Assembly (NCBI GenBank): GCA_000961585.1
Contig: LADN01000063.1
Location: 1 to 39,744, forward strand
From: Peptococcaceae bacterium BRH_c4a
GTDB lineage: Bacteria > Bacillota > Desulfotomaculia > Desulfotomaculales > Desulfocucumaceae
DNA: 39,744 nucleotides
Direction of reading: 5' to 3'
A program made the translations under genes and the position numbers. This document shows positions 1 to 6,353 of this stretch, in pieces. Below the pieces are notes generated by a model. The model was given only the letters and a program-made list of their open reading frames with translations. It was not told the origin of the DNA and ran no database searches. How positions within the stretch are numbered: the stretch's first letter is position 1; every line of letters starts with the position of its first letter.

Positions 1-470
1 CATTAAAGCATTAAAGCGCTGAAGTACTGAAGCACTGAAGCACCAAAGCATTTTTATGCAAGCCCAGAGTTTTTCCGGGGTCGCTCCTGGGTCACTTGAG
101 GGTCGCTGCATTGTCGCTAATGGGTAGGCGGAGCGATTTAAGTCCGGCCTGCATTACCTCCTGCTGCAACTGTCTCTAAACTCGGTCGCCAACGGAATGC
201 CGACCGCCTCCAACGCCGCGTCCTTGCGTCGATTCCGGCTTCCGGCTGCGTCCTGCAGCCGGCTCGGCATTCCGTAGGCTCGGTCGTTAAGAGACAGTAG
301 CAGCCTCCGGTACATTCCGCACGGACTTAAATCACTCCCCCTCACTGCATGTCGCTGTGGGGTCGCTTGAGGGTCGCTTTTAAGGCAGGCTGTCACCATT
401 CTGGATTCTGGCTCCTGGCTCCTGGATTCCGCCGTCTGCAAGACGGCAACGCCCGTCAGGGCGTTTTTTT
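1..470 (+). repeat. Composite intergenic repeat, copy A (full length, left end at window edge)
   Basis: This 470-base stretch holds no convincing gene. In order it contains: a run of TGAAGCAC/TTAAAGC-like 8-9 bp units (1-53); four 11-bp iterons beginning GTCRCT at exactly 80, 91, 102 and 113; a branched palindromic core (130-338); three more iterons at 351, 362 and 373; four 7-bp units, ATTCTGG twice and CTCCTGG twice (398-425); a hairpin GCCGTCT-gca-AGACGGC (431-447); and a hairpin AACGCCC-gtca-GGGCGTT (448-465) running into a T tract. The stop codon of the opposing potassium-channel gene (469-471) overlaps the T tract. The same modules recur near 7.9, 10.2, 35.5, 39.0 and 39.4 kb. Confidence 0.9.
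130..338 (+). other. Branched palindromic core of repeat copy A
   Basis: Nested inverted repeats can be read directly. The outer stem is GGAG plus GATTTAAGTCCG (130-146) against CGGACTTAAATC plus CTCC (322-338), with one C/A mismatch. The second stem is GCTGC plus ACTGTCTCT (163-177) against AGAGACAGT plus GCAGC (290-304). The third is ACGGAATGCCGA (192-203) against TCGGCATTCCGT (264-275), a perfect 12 bp. The terminal hairpin is CCGGCTGC (242-249) against GCAGCCGG (255-262). The second full copy at 39240-39448 keeps the pairing despite base changes, which argues for a selected RNA or single-strand DNA fold. Confidence 0.85.
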
Positions 471-1473
471 AATGTTCTGTTCCTAGGGCGTCAACTTCAA
501 GCTTGGCCAGACTTTCGGCGGCGCCGCAGACAATGAGAAGATCTCCTGGGTTGAAGGTTTCATCAGGCATGGGATTGAGTATAATTTCCTCATTTCTTTT
601 AATGGCCAGAAGGAGTATATTGTATTTTTGTCTGAGTCCTGAATTCTTCAAATCTGTTCCTGTAAGAGAGGATCCGCTCCCCAGCAATATTTCTTCCAGC
701 TCTATATTTACATCCCTGGAGTCCACCAGTGTTTGAACATAAGAAACACTGGCTGGCTTAAGCACCGACAGGGCCATCCTGGCCCCGGCTATGGCTGAGG
801 GGCAGATGACCTGATCGGCTCCTGCCTTTCGCATTTTATTGACGTTTTCCGGCCTGTTGGCCCGAGTTATTATTTTAATGTGGGGGTTTACTGTTCTGGT
901 TGACATGGTTATAAACAGGTTGCTGCTGTCATCAGGCAGGGTGGTAATAAGTCCTGCAGCGGTTTCCAGGTGGACGGCATTCATTACTTTGTCCTCGGTG
1001 GCATCACCAGCGATGTATTGGATACCCATTTCCCGCAGTTCATTTAGCTTTTCCGGGTCTTTTTCAACCGCCACGAAATCAACCTTTTCCCTCAGCAGTT
1101 CGGCGGCCACCTCCTTACCTACCCTCCCGGCTCCGCAAAGTATGATATGATTATCCAGTTTGGCAATCTTCTTCACCATTTTTCGCCTCCACCACAATTC
1201 AAGTAACTGGCCTTCCAGGAGTCCTGAGAAAATTGTGCTCAGGAGATAGGCAAAAAGGCCCACGCCACCTATAATCATCACCATGGCCGCCAGCCGGCCG
1301 GCTGTGGTATGCGGCACAATATCCCCGTAACCTACGGCGGCCATGGTGATAACGGTGAGCCAGATAGCATCCATAGCCGAAAAGCCTTCCAGTTCCATGA
1401 AAGCCATGGTGCCTACGGCTGTCATAGTCAACAGGCCCAGTAGGATCTTCAAAAAAGTATTCATAGAAGACAA
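469..1473 (-). CDS. Two-TM potassium channel with RCK (TrkA-N) domain
   Basis: Product of 334 aa with the layout of an MthK-type ligand-gated potassium channel: TM1 (about residues 6-26), a pore helix and selectivity filter AVGYGD, TM2 (about 60-88), then a cytoplasmic RCK/TrkA-N Rossmann domain opening with IILCGAGRVGKE and a TrkA-C domain in the last 80 residues. It should conduct K+ across the cytoplasmic membrane, gated by a ligand bound to the RCK ring. The TTG start at 1473 is chosen because GAGGTG lies 7 nt upstream; an ATG three codons in is less well placed. A sigma-A-like promoter lies just upstream. Its stop codon sits in the T tail of repeat copy A. Only one RCK domain is seen. 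Confidence 0.9.
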   Translation of the reverse strand: MSSMNTFLKILLGLLTMTAVGTMAFMELEGFSAMDAIWLTVITMAAVGYGDIVPHTTAGRLAAMVMIIGGVGLFAYLLSTIFSGLLEGQLLELWWRRKMVKKIAKLDNHIILCGAGRVGKEVAAELLREKVDFVAVEKDPEKLNELREMGIQYIAGDATEDKVMNAVHLETAAGLITTLPDDSSNLFITMSTRTVNPHIKIITRANRPENVNKMRKAGADQVICPSAIAGARMALSVLKPASVSYVQTLVDSRDVNIELEEILLGSGSSLTGTDLKNSGLRQKYNILLLAIKRNEEIILNPMPDETFNPGDLLIVCGAAESLAKLEVDALGTEH

Positions 1474-1493
1474 AACTTAACACCTCAGATCCT

Positions 1494-1521
1494 ATTATAT
1501 ATTGGAAAACAGAAAATCCAA
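1494..1521 (-). promoter_or_regulatory. Sigma-A-type promoter of the potassium channel gene
   Basis: On the minus strand: -35 TTGGAT (1521-1516), 16-nt spacer, -10 TATAAT (1499-1494). The start point would fall near 1487, giving a very short leader containing the GAGGTG ribosome site. Confidence 0.6.
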
Positions 1522-1672
1522 CAGCACTTTGATGAAAAAAAGAAAAAGGGCTGTTTTTCTGCAACCCCGATTAAACCATTTTGAACACCAATTTTTTGCT
1601 ATGGGTTCCATATTCAATAGGAATTTAAAGGGAAAAAATCCCATTAAGTAGAATATATGAATGTAAAAGGGG

Positions 1673-1978
1673 GTGCCGGGTCTGAAAGAAACATTGATGC
1701 AGATACTTGAACGCATGGACCGTATAGAAGAGCGGCTTATTCACCAGAGTGATTTAATTTGCGCTCTGCAGCACAGCTCCGAGGTGGCCAGGGCGGAAAG
1801 GGAGGCAATGATGCTTGCCCTGGCCCGTTCAGGAGGACAGATAGCGGAAATAAACAGGTTGTCTGAAGATATTTCAAGAAAAATTTATGTACTGGCCTCG
1901 GGGCAGGATTCCATAAAGGAAAACCTGAAGGATCAGGCACTGGACATAACACTTTTGAAAAAAATAATATCTCTGTAG
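1673..1978 (+). CDS. Small hypothetical protein, probable coiled coil
   Basis: 101 aa, not recognised as a named family. It is almost wholly charged helix with heptad-like hydrophobics (for example LMQILERMDRIEERL near the N-terminus and LASGQDSIKENLKDQ near the C-terminus), no membrane segment and no cysteine motif. The GTG start at 1673 directly follows AAAGGGG, which is too close for a normal ribosome site, so the true start may be the in-frame TTG (1694) or ATG (1697). It stands alone between the potassium channel gene and the LUD-domain gene. Reading-frame length and composition support a real gene; its role is unknown. Confidence 0.6.
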   Translation: MPGLKETLMQILERMDRIEERLIHQSDLICALQHSSEVARAEREAMMLALARSGGQIAEINRLSEDISRKIYVLASGQDSIKENLKDQALDITLLKKIISL

Positions 1979-2169
1979 AGATTTATGGAACATGTTGAAA
2001 ATATAGTGGTTTCCTTACCTGGGGCAGGAATAAGTGTATAGATGTTGAAAAGAAATTCATACCCTGCAGATGGTGACAAGCCGGTAGATCCATTGAGGCC
2101 ATGCGGAGGCGCAGTGAGCCCGGATTGTTCCGGCGGAACGGAAAAAGCATAGATTAAGGGGGATATTAA

Positions 2170-2811
2170 ATGAGCGACTTTGATCGGTTTTATGAGGAGA
2201 GGGCCGGGAGGGTAGTGTCGGCGCTGAAAAAGAATCTCTTCGAAGCCCTGTACACTCCCACCCCGGAACAGGCGGTGGAGGAAATAATGAAAAGGATACC
2301 CGAAGGGTCAACCGTGGGCGTAGGCGGGTCAGTAACCGTAAGGGAACTGGGTCTGGTGGAACTCCTCAAAACCAAGGGCCACACAGTGTTTGACCACTGG
2401 CAGCCGGGACTGGACTCCGGAGAGGCGGACAATATCCGCCGCCGGCAGCTGACATCGGATATTTTCCTCTCCAGCTCCAATGCGGTAACGGCCGAGGGAC
2501 ACCTGGTAAACATCGACGGATCGGGAAACAGGGTGGCCTCCATGACCTTCGGCCCCCGGAAGGTAATAGTGGTGGTGGGTATTAATAAAATTACCAGAGA
2601 TTATCAGTCCGCCATGAACCGCATAAAAAATGAGGCGGCGCCTCTGAATTTCCGCCGTCTGAATCTTCCCACGCCCTGCGCCAAAACAACCTTTTGCGCA
2701 GACTGTCCGCCCCCTGTCAGGTTCTGCAGGGTTACAGCCGTAACAGAGGTCAGGCCATCGGGTATTCCTGAATTTGTCGTGATCATTGTGGGGAAAAACA
2801 TAGGGTTATAA
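2170..2811 (+). CDS. LUD-domain (DUF162, LutC/YkgG-like) protein
   Basis: 213 aa. The LUD fold is recognisable from the GVGGSVTVRELGL motif near residues 50-63 and the later FLSSSNAVTAEGHLVNIDG stretch, both characteristic of the DUF162/LUD family that includes LutC of the lactate-utilisation system. A four-cysteine cluster (C-x5-C-x2-C-x6-C, in TPCAKTTFCADCPPPVRFC) near the C-terminus occurs in many anaerobe members and could bind metal or an Fe-S cluster. LutA and LutB are not nearby, so a lactate oxidation role cannot be assumed. The ATG is preceded by AGGGGG at good spacing. A strong hairpin follows the stop codon. Confidence 0.85.
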   Translation: MSDFDRFYEERAGRVVSALKKNLFEALYTPTPEQAVEEIMKRIPEGSTVGVGGSVTVRELGLVELLKTKGHTVFDHWQPGLDSGEADNIRRRQLTSDIFLSSSNAVTAEGHLVNIDGSGNRVASMTFGPRKVIVVVGINKITRDYQSAMNRIKNEAAPLNFRRLNLPTPCAKTTFCADCPPPVRFCRVTAVTEVRPSGIPEFVVIIVGKNIGL

Positions 2812-2831
2812 TAAATTAAGGGCCGGATCCG

Positions 2832-2867
2832 ATAGAAGCCCCCATTCATAAGAATGGGGGCTTCTAT
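2832..2867 (+). terminator. Hairpin terminator after LUD gene
   Basis: Perfect 15-bp stem ATAGAAGCCCCCATT / AATGGGGGCTTCTAT with loop CATAAG. There is no long T run after it, so it may terminate in both directions or only stabilise the 3' end. Confidence 0.6.
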
Positions 2868-2900
2868 GTCATGAGTCGAAAATACGGCTGATTGCCTATG

Positions 2901-2916
2901 ATACCGCCAGGGGTAT
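2901..2916. promoter_or_regulatory. Upstream operator-like inverted repeat (site 1)
   Basis: ATACCGCCAGGGGTAT is a 16-bp inverted repeat with one mismatched pair. Its centre is about 93 bp upstream of the start-point palindrome. Confidence 0.45.
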
Positions 2917-2958
2917 GAATCGTTGGGTGTATGTCATAATCCTTGGGGTGAATGGTTG

Positions 2959-2987
2959 TTGACGATGAGTTTTGCCTGTGCTACTAT
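2959..2987 (+). promoter_or_regulatory. Sigma-A promoter of the Fe-S/cytochrome b/Tat operon
   Basis: TTGACG (2959-2964), 17-nt spacer, TACTAT (2982-2987). The predicted start point is near 2994, at the left edge of the palindrome TACCCCATGGGGTA. Confidence 0.75.
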
Positions 2988-2994
2988 TTAAACA

Positions 2995-3008
2995 TACCCC
3001 ATGGGGTA
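2995..3008. promoter_or_regulatory. Perfect palindromic operator at the transcription start (site 2)
   Basis: TACCCCATGGGGTA is a perfect 14-bp palindrome covering roughly +1 to +15 of the preceding promoter, the usual place for a repressor that blocks initiation. Confidence 0.6.
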
Positions 3009-3085
3009 CCATAATTGAAGTGCGGTAACACAGTAAAATTGTCTAATTGACCGGTGCAGTTGACTAAATATCTGCAACTGCTACA

Positions 3086-3098
3086 ACCCCCTGGGGGT
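3086..3098. promoter_or_regulatory. Downstream operator-like inverted repeat (site 3)
   Basis: ACCCCCTGGGGGT is an odd-centred 13-bp inverted repeat between promoter and start codon, about 91 bp from the start-point palindrome. Confidence 0.4.
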
Positions 3099-3122
3099 AA
3101 TAAATTTATGGAGGAGGTTATT

Positions 3123-4127
3123 ATGTCCGGCTTGACAAGAAGGCAGTTTCTTAAAAGAACTCTGGCCTCGGGGGTTGCCGGGGGCCTGGTGTTGAGCGGA
3201 GGTGTAAGGATTGCCCATGCGGCCTCCGCCACAGATGTCATGGGGACCTTGTATGATTTGACCAGATGTGACGGCTGTATAGGTCAAAAGGTTCCCCTCT
3301 GCGTGACAGTCTGCAGAGAGGAAAACAAATCCAGGTTTCCCGACCCGGTGCCGGCTGAACAGATCCAGTATTACTGGCCCAACAAGAAAAAAGAAGATTG
3401 GCAGGGCAAGAAGCATCTGACCAACCGCCTGACCCCCTACAACTGGACCTTTGTTCAAAAGGCTCAGGTGGAACATAACGGAAAACCTTTGGAGGTGTTT
3501 ATACCCAGAAGGTGCATGCATTGCGATAACCCCCCATGCGCCAACCTGTGTCCCTTCGGGGCTCAGTACAAAAGCCCCGAAGGCCCGGTGCTGATCAATA
3601 AGGACCTTTGTCTGGGAGGCGCCAAGTGCCGGGATGTATGCCCCTGGGGAATTCCCGCCAGGCAGGCGGGGGTTGGGCTGTATATGAAAATTGCCCCCAA
3701 GTTTCTGGGGGCCGGGGTAATGTACAAATGTGACCTCTGTTATGACAGGGTGAAAAAGGGTCTGGAGCCGGCCTGTGTGGTGTCCTGCCCCCGGAAAGCC
3801 ATTATGTTCGGCTCTAAAAAAACCTTGAGGGAAGTGGCCTATAAAAGAGCAGAAGAAATAGGCGGATTTGTGTACGGTGACAAAGAAAACGGTGGCACTT
3901 CAACTTTTTATGTATCATCAGTGCCCTTTGAAAAAATAAATGCCGCACTTAAGGAGCAAAAGTCCCGTCAGCAGGATCCGGCGGCTACAGGCTTTCCCTT
4001 GATGCAGGCCGGGGTGGCCAATTTTCTGGACTCGGCCAATGGAATGGTGGCCGGCATGCTGGCGGCGCCCGTGGCAGGAGCCCTGGCGGCCGGGTACGCT
4101 GCCTATAAAACCATGAAGGAGGGTTAA
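3123..4127 (+). CDS. Tat-exported four-cluster ferredoxin subunit (HybA/FdnH/DmsB type)
   Basis: About 334 aa from the ATG at 3123, chosen because GGAGGAGG lies 5 nt upstream and the protein then begins with a twin-arginine signal (LTRRQFLKR) and a hydrophobic stretch. Cysteine groups: CDGCIGQKVPLCVTVC, CMHCDNPPCANLCP, CLGGAKCRDVCP and CDLC...ACVVSCP, as in the electron-transfer subunits of DMSO-reductase-type enzymes and HybA. The C-terminus has a hydrophobic segment (GMVAGMLAAPVAGALAAGYA) that could anchor it. In the third group the second cysteine is replaced by Gly166, the position that is tryptophan in NarH. It should pass electrons to or from the cytochrome b encoded next. No catalytic molybdopterin subunit is encoded beside it. 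Confidence 0.9.
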   Translation: MSGLTRRQFLKRTLASGVAGGLVLSGGVRIAHAASATDVMGTLYDLTRCDGCIGQKVPLCVTVCREENKSRFPDPVPAEQIQYYWPNKKKEDWQGKKHLTNRLTPYNWTFVQKAQVEHNGKPLEVFIPRRCMHCDNPPCANLCPFGAQYKSPEGPVLINKDLCLGGAKCRDVCPWGIPARQAGVGLYMKIAPKFLGAGVMYKCDLCYDRVKKGLEPACVVSCPRKAIMFGSKKTLREVAYKRAEEIGGFVYGDKENGGTSTFYVSSVPFEKINAALKEQKSRQQDPAATGFPLMQAGVANFLDSANGMVAGMLAAPVAGALAAGYAAYKTMKEG

Positions 4128-4129
4128 GG

Positions 4130-4825
4130 TTGGGCGAGAAAATACTGCCTGAAATAAACAAGGTTCAAAGACATGGCCTTTCGGTGCTTTTTGTTCACTG
4201 GACCATGGCGCTTTCAACAATGGTGCTGATCTTCAGCGGTTTTGGCCAGATGCCCATGTATAGGCGCTACGGGCTAACTGCTCTCCCCGGCCTGGGGTGG
4301 TCAGCCGATTATTCCGTCACCCTTATTATCCATTACATTGCGGCCATGCTATTTCTGTTGGCTGTGTTCTATCATATAGTTTATCACCTGATCAGGAAGG
4401 ATTTTGATATACTGCCCCGCCGGGGAGATATGAAGGAATCCCTGGCCATTATGAAGTCAATCATATTTGGGGGAAAAGAGCCTCCCTGCGACAAATATCT
4501 GGCCGAGCAGAGACTGGCATACGCCTTCATAGCGTTTCTGGTGTTTGCAATCTCCGTCACCGGCGTGATCAAGGTTATGAAAAATCTTCCTTCTTTCAAT
4601 TTCTCCGGCAACTTACTGATTTGGGTAAACGATGTTCACACCCTTGCCTCCATGCTATTGGTCTTTGGCATACTGGCCCACCTGGCGGCCTTTGTATTCA
4701 GGGTGAACCGCCCTCTGATAGCCGGAATGTTCACCGGCAAAGTGGATCTGGATTACTGCAAACACCGGCATTGCAAATGGTACGACAGGCTGTTGCTGAA
4801 GGAATCCTGCAAAGATCGGGAGTAA
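4130..4825 (+). CDS. Membrane cytochrome b, formate dehydrogenase gamma (FdnI)-like
   Basis: 231 aa with four predicted membrane helices and histidines placed as heme b ligands (VHWTMALS, IIHYIAAM, YHIVYH, DVHTLASMLLVFGILAH). This is the layout of the FdnI/HybB-like cytochrome b subunit that links periplasmic Fe-S proteins to the quinone pool. The TTG start at 4130 follows AAGGAGGG by 6 nt and lies 2 nt after the Fe-S gene, so the two are translated together. The C-terminus has CKHRHCKWYDR, a small Cys/His group of unknown role. Confidence 0.85.
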   Translation: MGEKILPEINKVQRHGLSVLFVHWTMALSTMVLIFSGFGQMPMYRRYGLTALPGLGWSADYSVTLIIHYIAAMLFLLAVFYHIVYHLIRKDFDILPRRGDMKESLAIMKSIIFGGKEPPCDKYLAEQRLAYAFIAFLVFAISVTGVIKVMKNLPSFNFSGNLLIWVNDVHTLASMLLVFGILAHLAAFVFRVNRPLIAGMFTGKVDLDYCKHRHCKWYDRLLLKESCKDRE

Positions 4826-4863
4826 CAGGCGGCATGACGGGTTTGATGGAAGGAGGTTAAACT

Positions 4864-5613
4864 GTGAACGACGGTGAGTTAATGCCCTTGCAGGGCCACC
4901 TGAAGGAACTAAGAAAAGTGTTGATCGTGTCAGGCATTTCTGTGCTGGCCGGCGCCTTTGTAATATTTCTTGCCTGGGGTGACTGGCTGTTCCAATTTTT
5001 GACGTCGCCCTTAAGGGAATTAAATGTTCCCGTTATATCGATAAGGGTCGCAGAAATATTCATGACAAAGATGAAAATAAGTCTTCTGGCCAGTATTGCG
5101 CTATCCTTTCCGGTTATACTCATTCAAATCTGGGGGTTCTTGTCCCCGGCGCTGACAAAGAGGGAAAGAAAGCTGGCGGCGTTGCTTATCCCCCTTTCGG
5201 TCACCCTTTTCGCAGTCGGGATGTCCTTTGCGTACTTTACGGTGTACCCGGTGGCGGTAAAATTTTTATTATTGATGGCCACCGACGGCATGACTCCTAT
5301 GATCACAGTGTGTGAGTACCTGACCTTTACTGTGGCGTTTTTCATCCCCTTCGGAATAGCCTTCCAGATGCCCCTGGCCATTTTTGTGCTGGGTAAATTG
5401 GGTATTGTAAGCCCGTCAGCCCTTTCCAGGAATAGAAAATATGTTCTTCTGGCAGTATTAATAGCCTCGGCAGTACTGACACCCGGTCCCGATGTTATTT
5501 CACAGCTTATGATGGCCGGCCCGGTTTACCTGCTGTATGAGATCAGCATATTAATATCGTATCTTCTGTGGAGGAAAGGAAAAAAGAAATCGGTCACAGG
5601 TGTTCAGATTTAG
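4864..5613 (+). CDS. tatC: Sec-independent protein translocase TatC
   Basis: 249 aa, the usual length of TatC, with the N-terminal signature PLQGHLKELRK and six predicted membrane segments ending in a basic tail. It is the receptor for twin-arginine signal peptides. The GTG start is supported by AAGGAGG 6 nt upstream. It sits in the operon of a Tat substrate (the Fe-S protein) and directly before tatA, which suggests a Tat system co-expressed with, and perhaps mainly serving, this redox module. Confidence 0.95.
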   Translation: MNDGELMPLQGHLKELRKVLIVSGISVLAGAFVIFLAWGDWLFQFLTSPLRELNVPVISIRVAEIFMTKMKISLLASIALSFPVILIQIWGFLSPALTKRERKLAALLIPLSVTLFAVGMSFAYFTVYPVAVKFLLLMATDGMTPMITVCEYLTFTVAFFIPFGIAFQMPLAIFVLGKLGIVSPSALSRNRKYVLLAVLIASAVLTPGPDVISQLMMAGPVYLLYEISILISYLLWRKGKKKSVTGVQI

Positions 5614-5663
5614 CCTGTCCCTGTTGAAGCGGTAATCTATCTTAGTATTTAGGAGGAGATATT

Positions 5664-5831
5664 ATGTTTGGTATTGGTCCTTGGGAACTTATTCTGATAC
5701 TGGTAATAGCCCTTGTGATTTTTGGTCCGGGAAAGCTTCCCGACGTGGGCAAAGCCCTGGGTAACGGGCTGAAAGAATTCAGGAAGGCCTCCGAAGGTAT
5801 TAAGTCCGAATCACAAAAAGAAGTATCCTGA
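5664..5831 (+). CDS. tatA: Twin-arginine translocase subunit TatA/TatE
   Basis: 55 aa: [20 protein letters not shown] opens the single membrane helix, followed by the [14 protein letters not shown] hinge and amphipathic helix and a short charged tail ending KEVS. This is the TatA family signature; the length is at the short end. AGGAGGAG lies 5 nt before the ATG. It is encoded 50 nt after tatC. TatA multimers form the translocation path, and no separate tatB is seen, as is usual in Gram-positive bacteria. Confidence 0.95.
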   Translation: MFGIGPWELILILVIALVIFGPGKLPDVGKALGNGLKEFRKASEGIKSESQKEVS

Positions 5832-5923
5832 ATCAAATATAATTTTATGAACACATAGATAGTGGTTTTTTGCGTGGTTGTATATTTGCAACTTATTGGT
5901 TCGACAGAGCAAAAATACAGAAG

Positions 5924-5932
5924 TGCTATGAT
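5924..5932 (+). promoter_or_regulatory. Possible extended -10 promoter of the zinc-ribbon gene
   Basis: TGC followed by TATGAT forms an extended -10. A -35-like TCGACA lies at 5901-5906 with a long 20-nt spacer, so this is a weak call. Confidence 0.35.
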
Positions 5933-5961
5933 AGTGGAAAAGACTTGGAGGTGATGAAAAC

Positions 5962-6144
5962 ATGGCCAGGGTAAATTGTGAATGTAGTGACTGCCAGAAT
6001 AAATTCAGTGTTAATTATGTATTATTTAAGCCGGACAAATTAAAATGCCCTGCTTGCGGAAGTTACCAGGTAAAAGAGGAATCTGCCCAGGGTGGAGCTT
6101 GTGGTTGCAGCAAAGCTGCAGATAGGCCTGTGAGGTTTACCTGA
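5962..6144 (+). CDS. Small zinc-ribbon protein
   Basis: 60 aa. Two cysteine knuckles, CECSDC near residues 6-11 and CPAC near 30-33, are spaced as in FmdB-like zinc ribbons, and a Cys-rich tail (GGACGCSK) follows. It should bind one zinc; partners are unknown. GGAGGTGA is 7 nt upstream of the ATG. It has its own terminator and stands alone between tatA and fapA. Confidence 0.75.
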   Translation: MARVNCECSDCQNKFSVNYVLFKPDKLKCPACGSYQVKEESAQGGACGCSKAADRPVRFT

Positions 6145-6211
6145 GGTTAATATTATCAGAGAGAAGCATTTCGTTTCTCATTGTGCTTTGAATAAAATAA
6201 CCACAAAATAG

Positions 6212-6236
6212 ACCCGTAAAACGGGTTTATTTTTTT
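6212..6236 (+). terminator. Intrinsic terminator after zinc-ribbon gene
   Basis: Stem ACCCGT-aaa-ACGGGT followed by TTATTTTTTT. Confidence 0.85.
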
Positions 6237-6353
6237 ACTTTCAAAGGGACAGTGAGATTGAAAAATAGGTGGATTTTTATCTTATTTTTTGCAATAATAA
6301 AATAAGTGTATATTTTGTATTTGACAGACTTCTAAAAAAAGAAGGTACTGGCT

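Larger units (their letters stand above)
2868..3122 (+). promoter_or_regulatory. Regulatory region of the Fe-S/cytochrome b/Tat operon
   Basis: No gene in this 255-base gap. It contains a near-consensus promoter and three GC-tract inverted repeats. Related inverted repeats of C4/G4 tracts with TA flanks are bound by CsoR/CstR-family (DUF156) repressors, but no such repressor gene lies in the window. Confidence 0.6.

Noticed and set aside
80-123. Possible CRISPR array from the 11-bp direct repeats
   Set aside because: The units are 11 bp with no unique spacers and no cas genes nearby; they are iteron-like tandem repeats.
154-441. Open frame of 95 codons on the minus strand in repeat copy A
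   Set aside because: It lies wholly in the repeat and runs through its hairpins, has no ribosome site, and copy E2 does not preserve the frame. Pairing of stems, not codons, is conserved.
3054-3122. Upstream in-frame start for the Fe-S protein
   Set aside because: It would place about 23 residues before the twin-arginine signal, and it overlaps an operator-like repeat. The ATG at 3123 has GGAGGAGG at proper distance.
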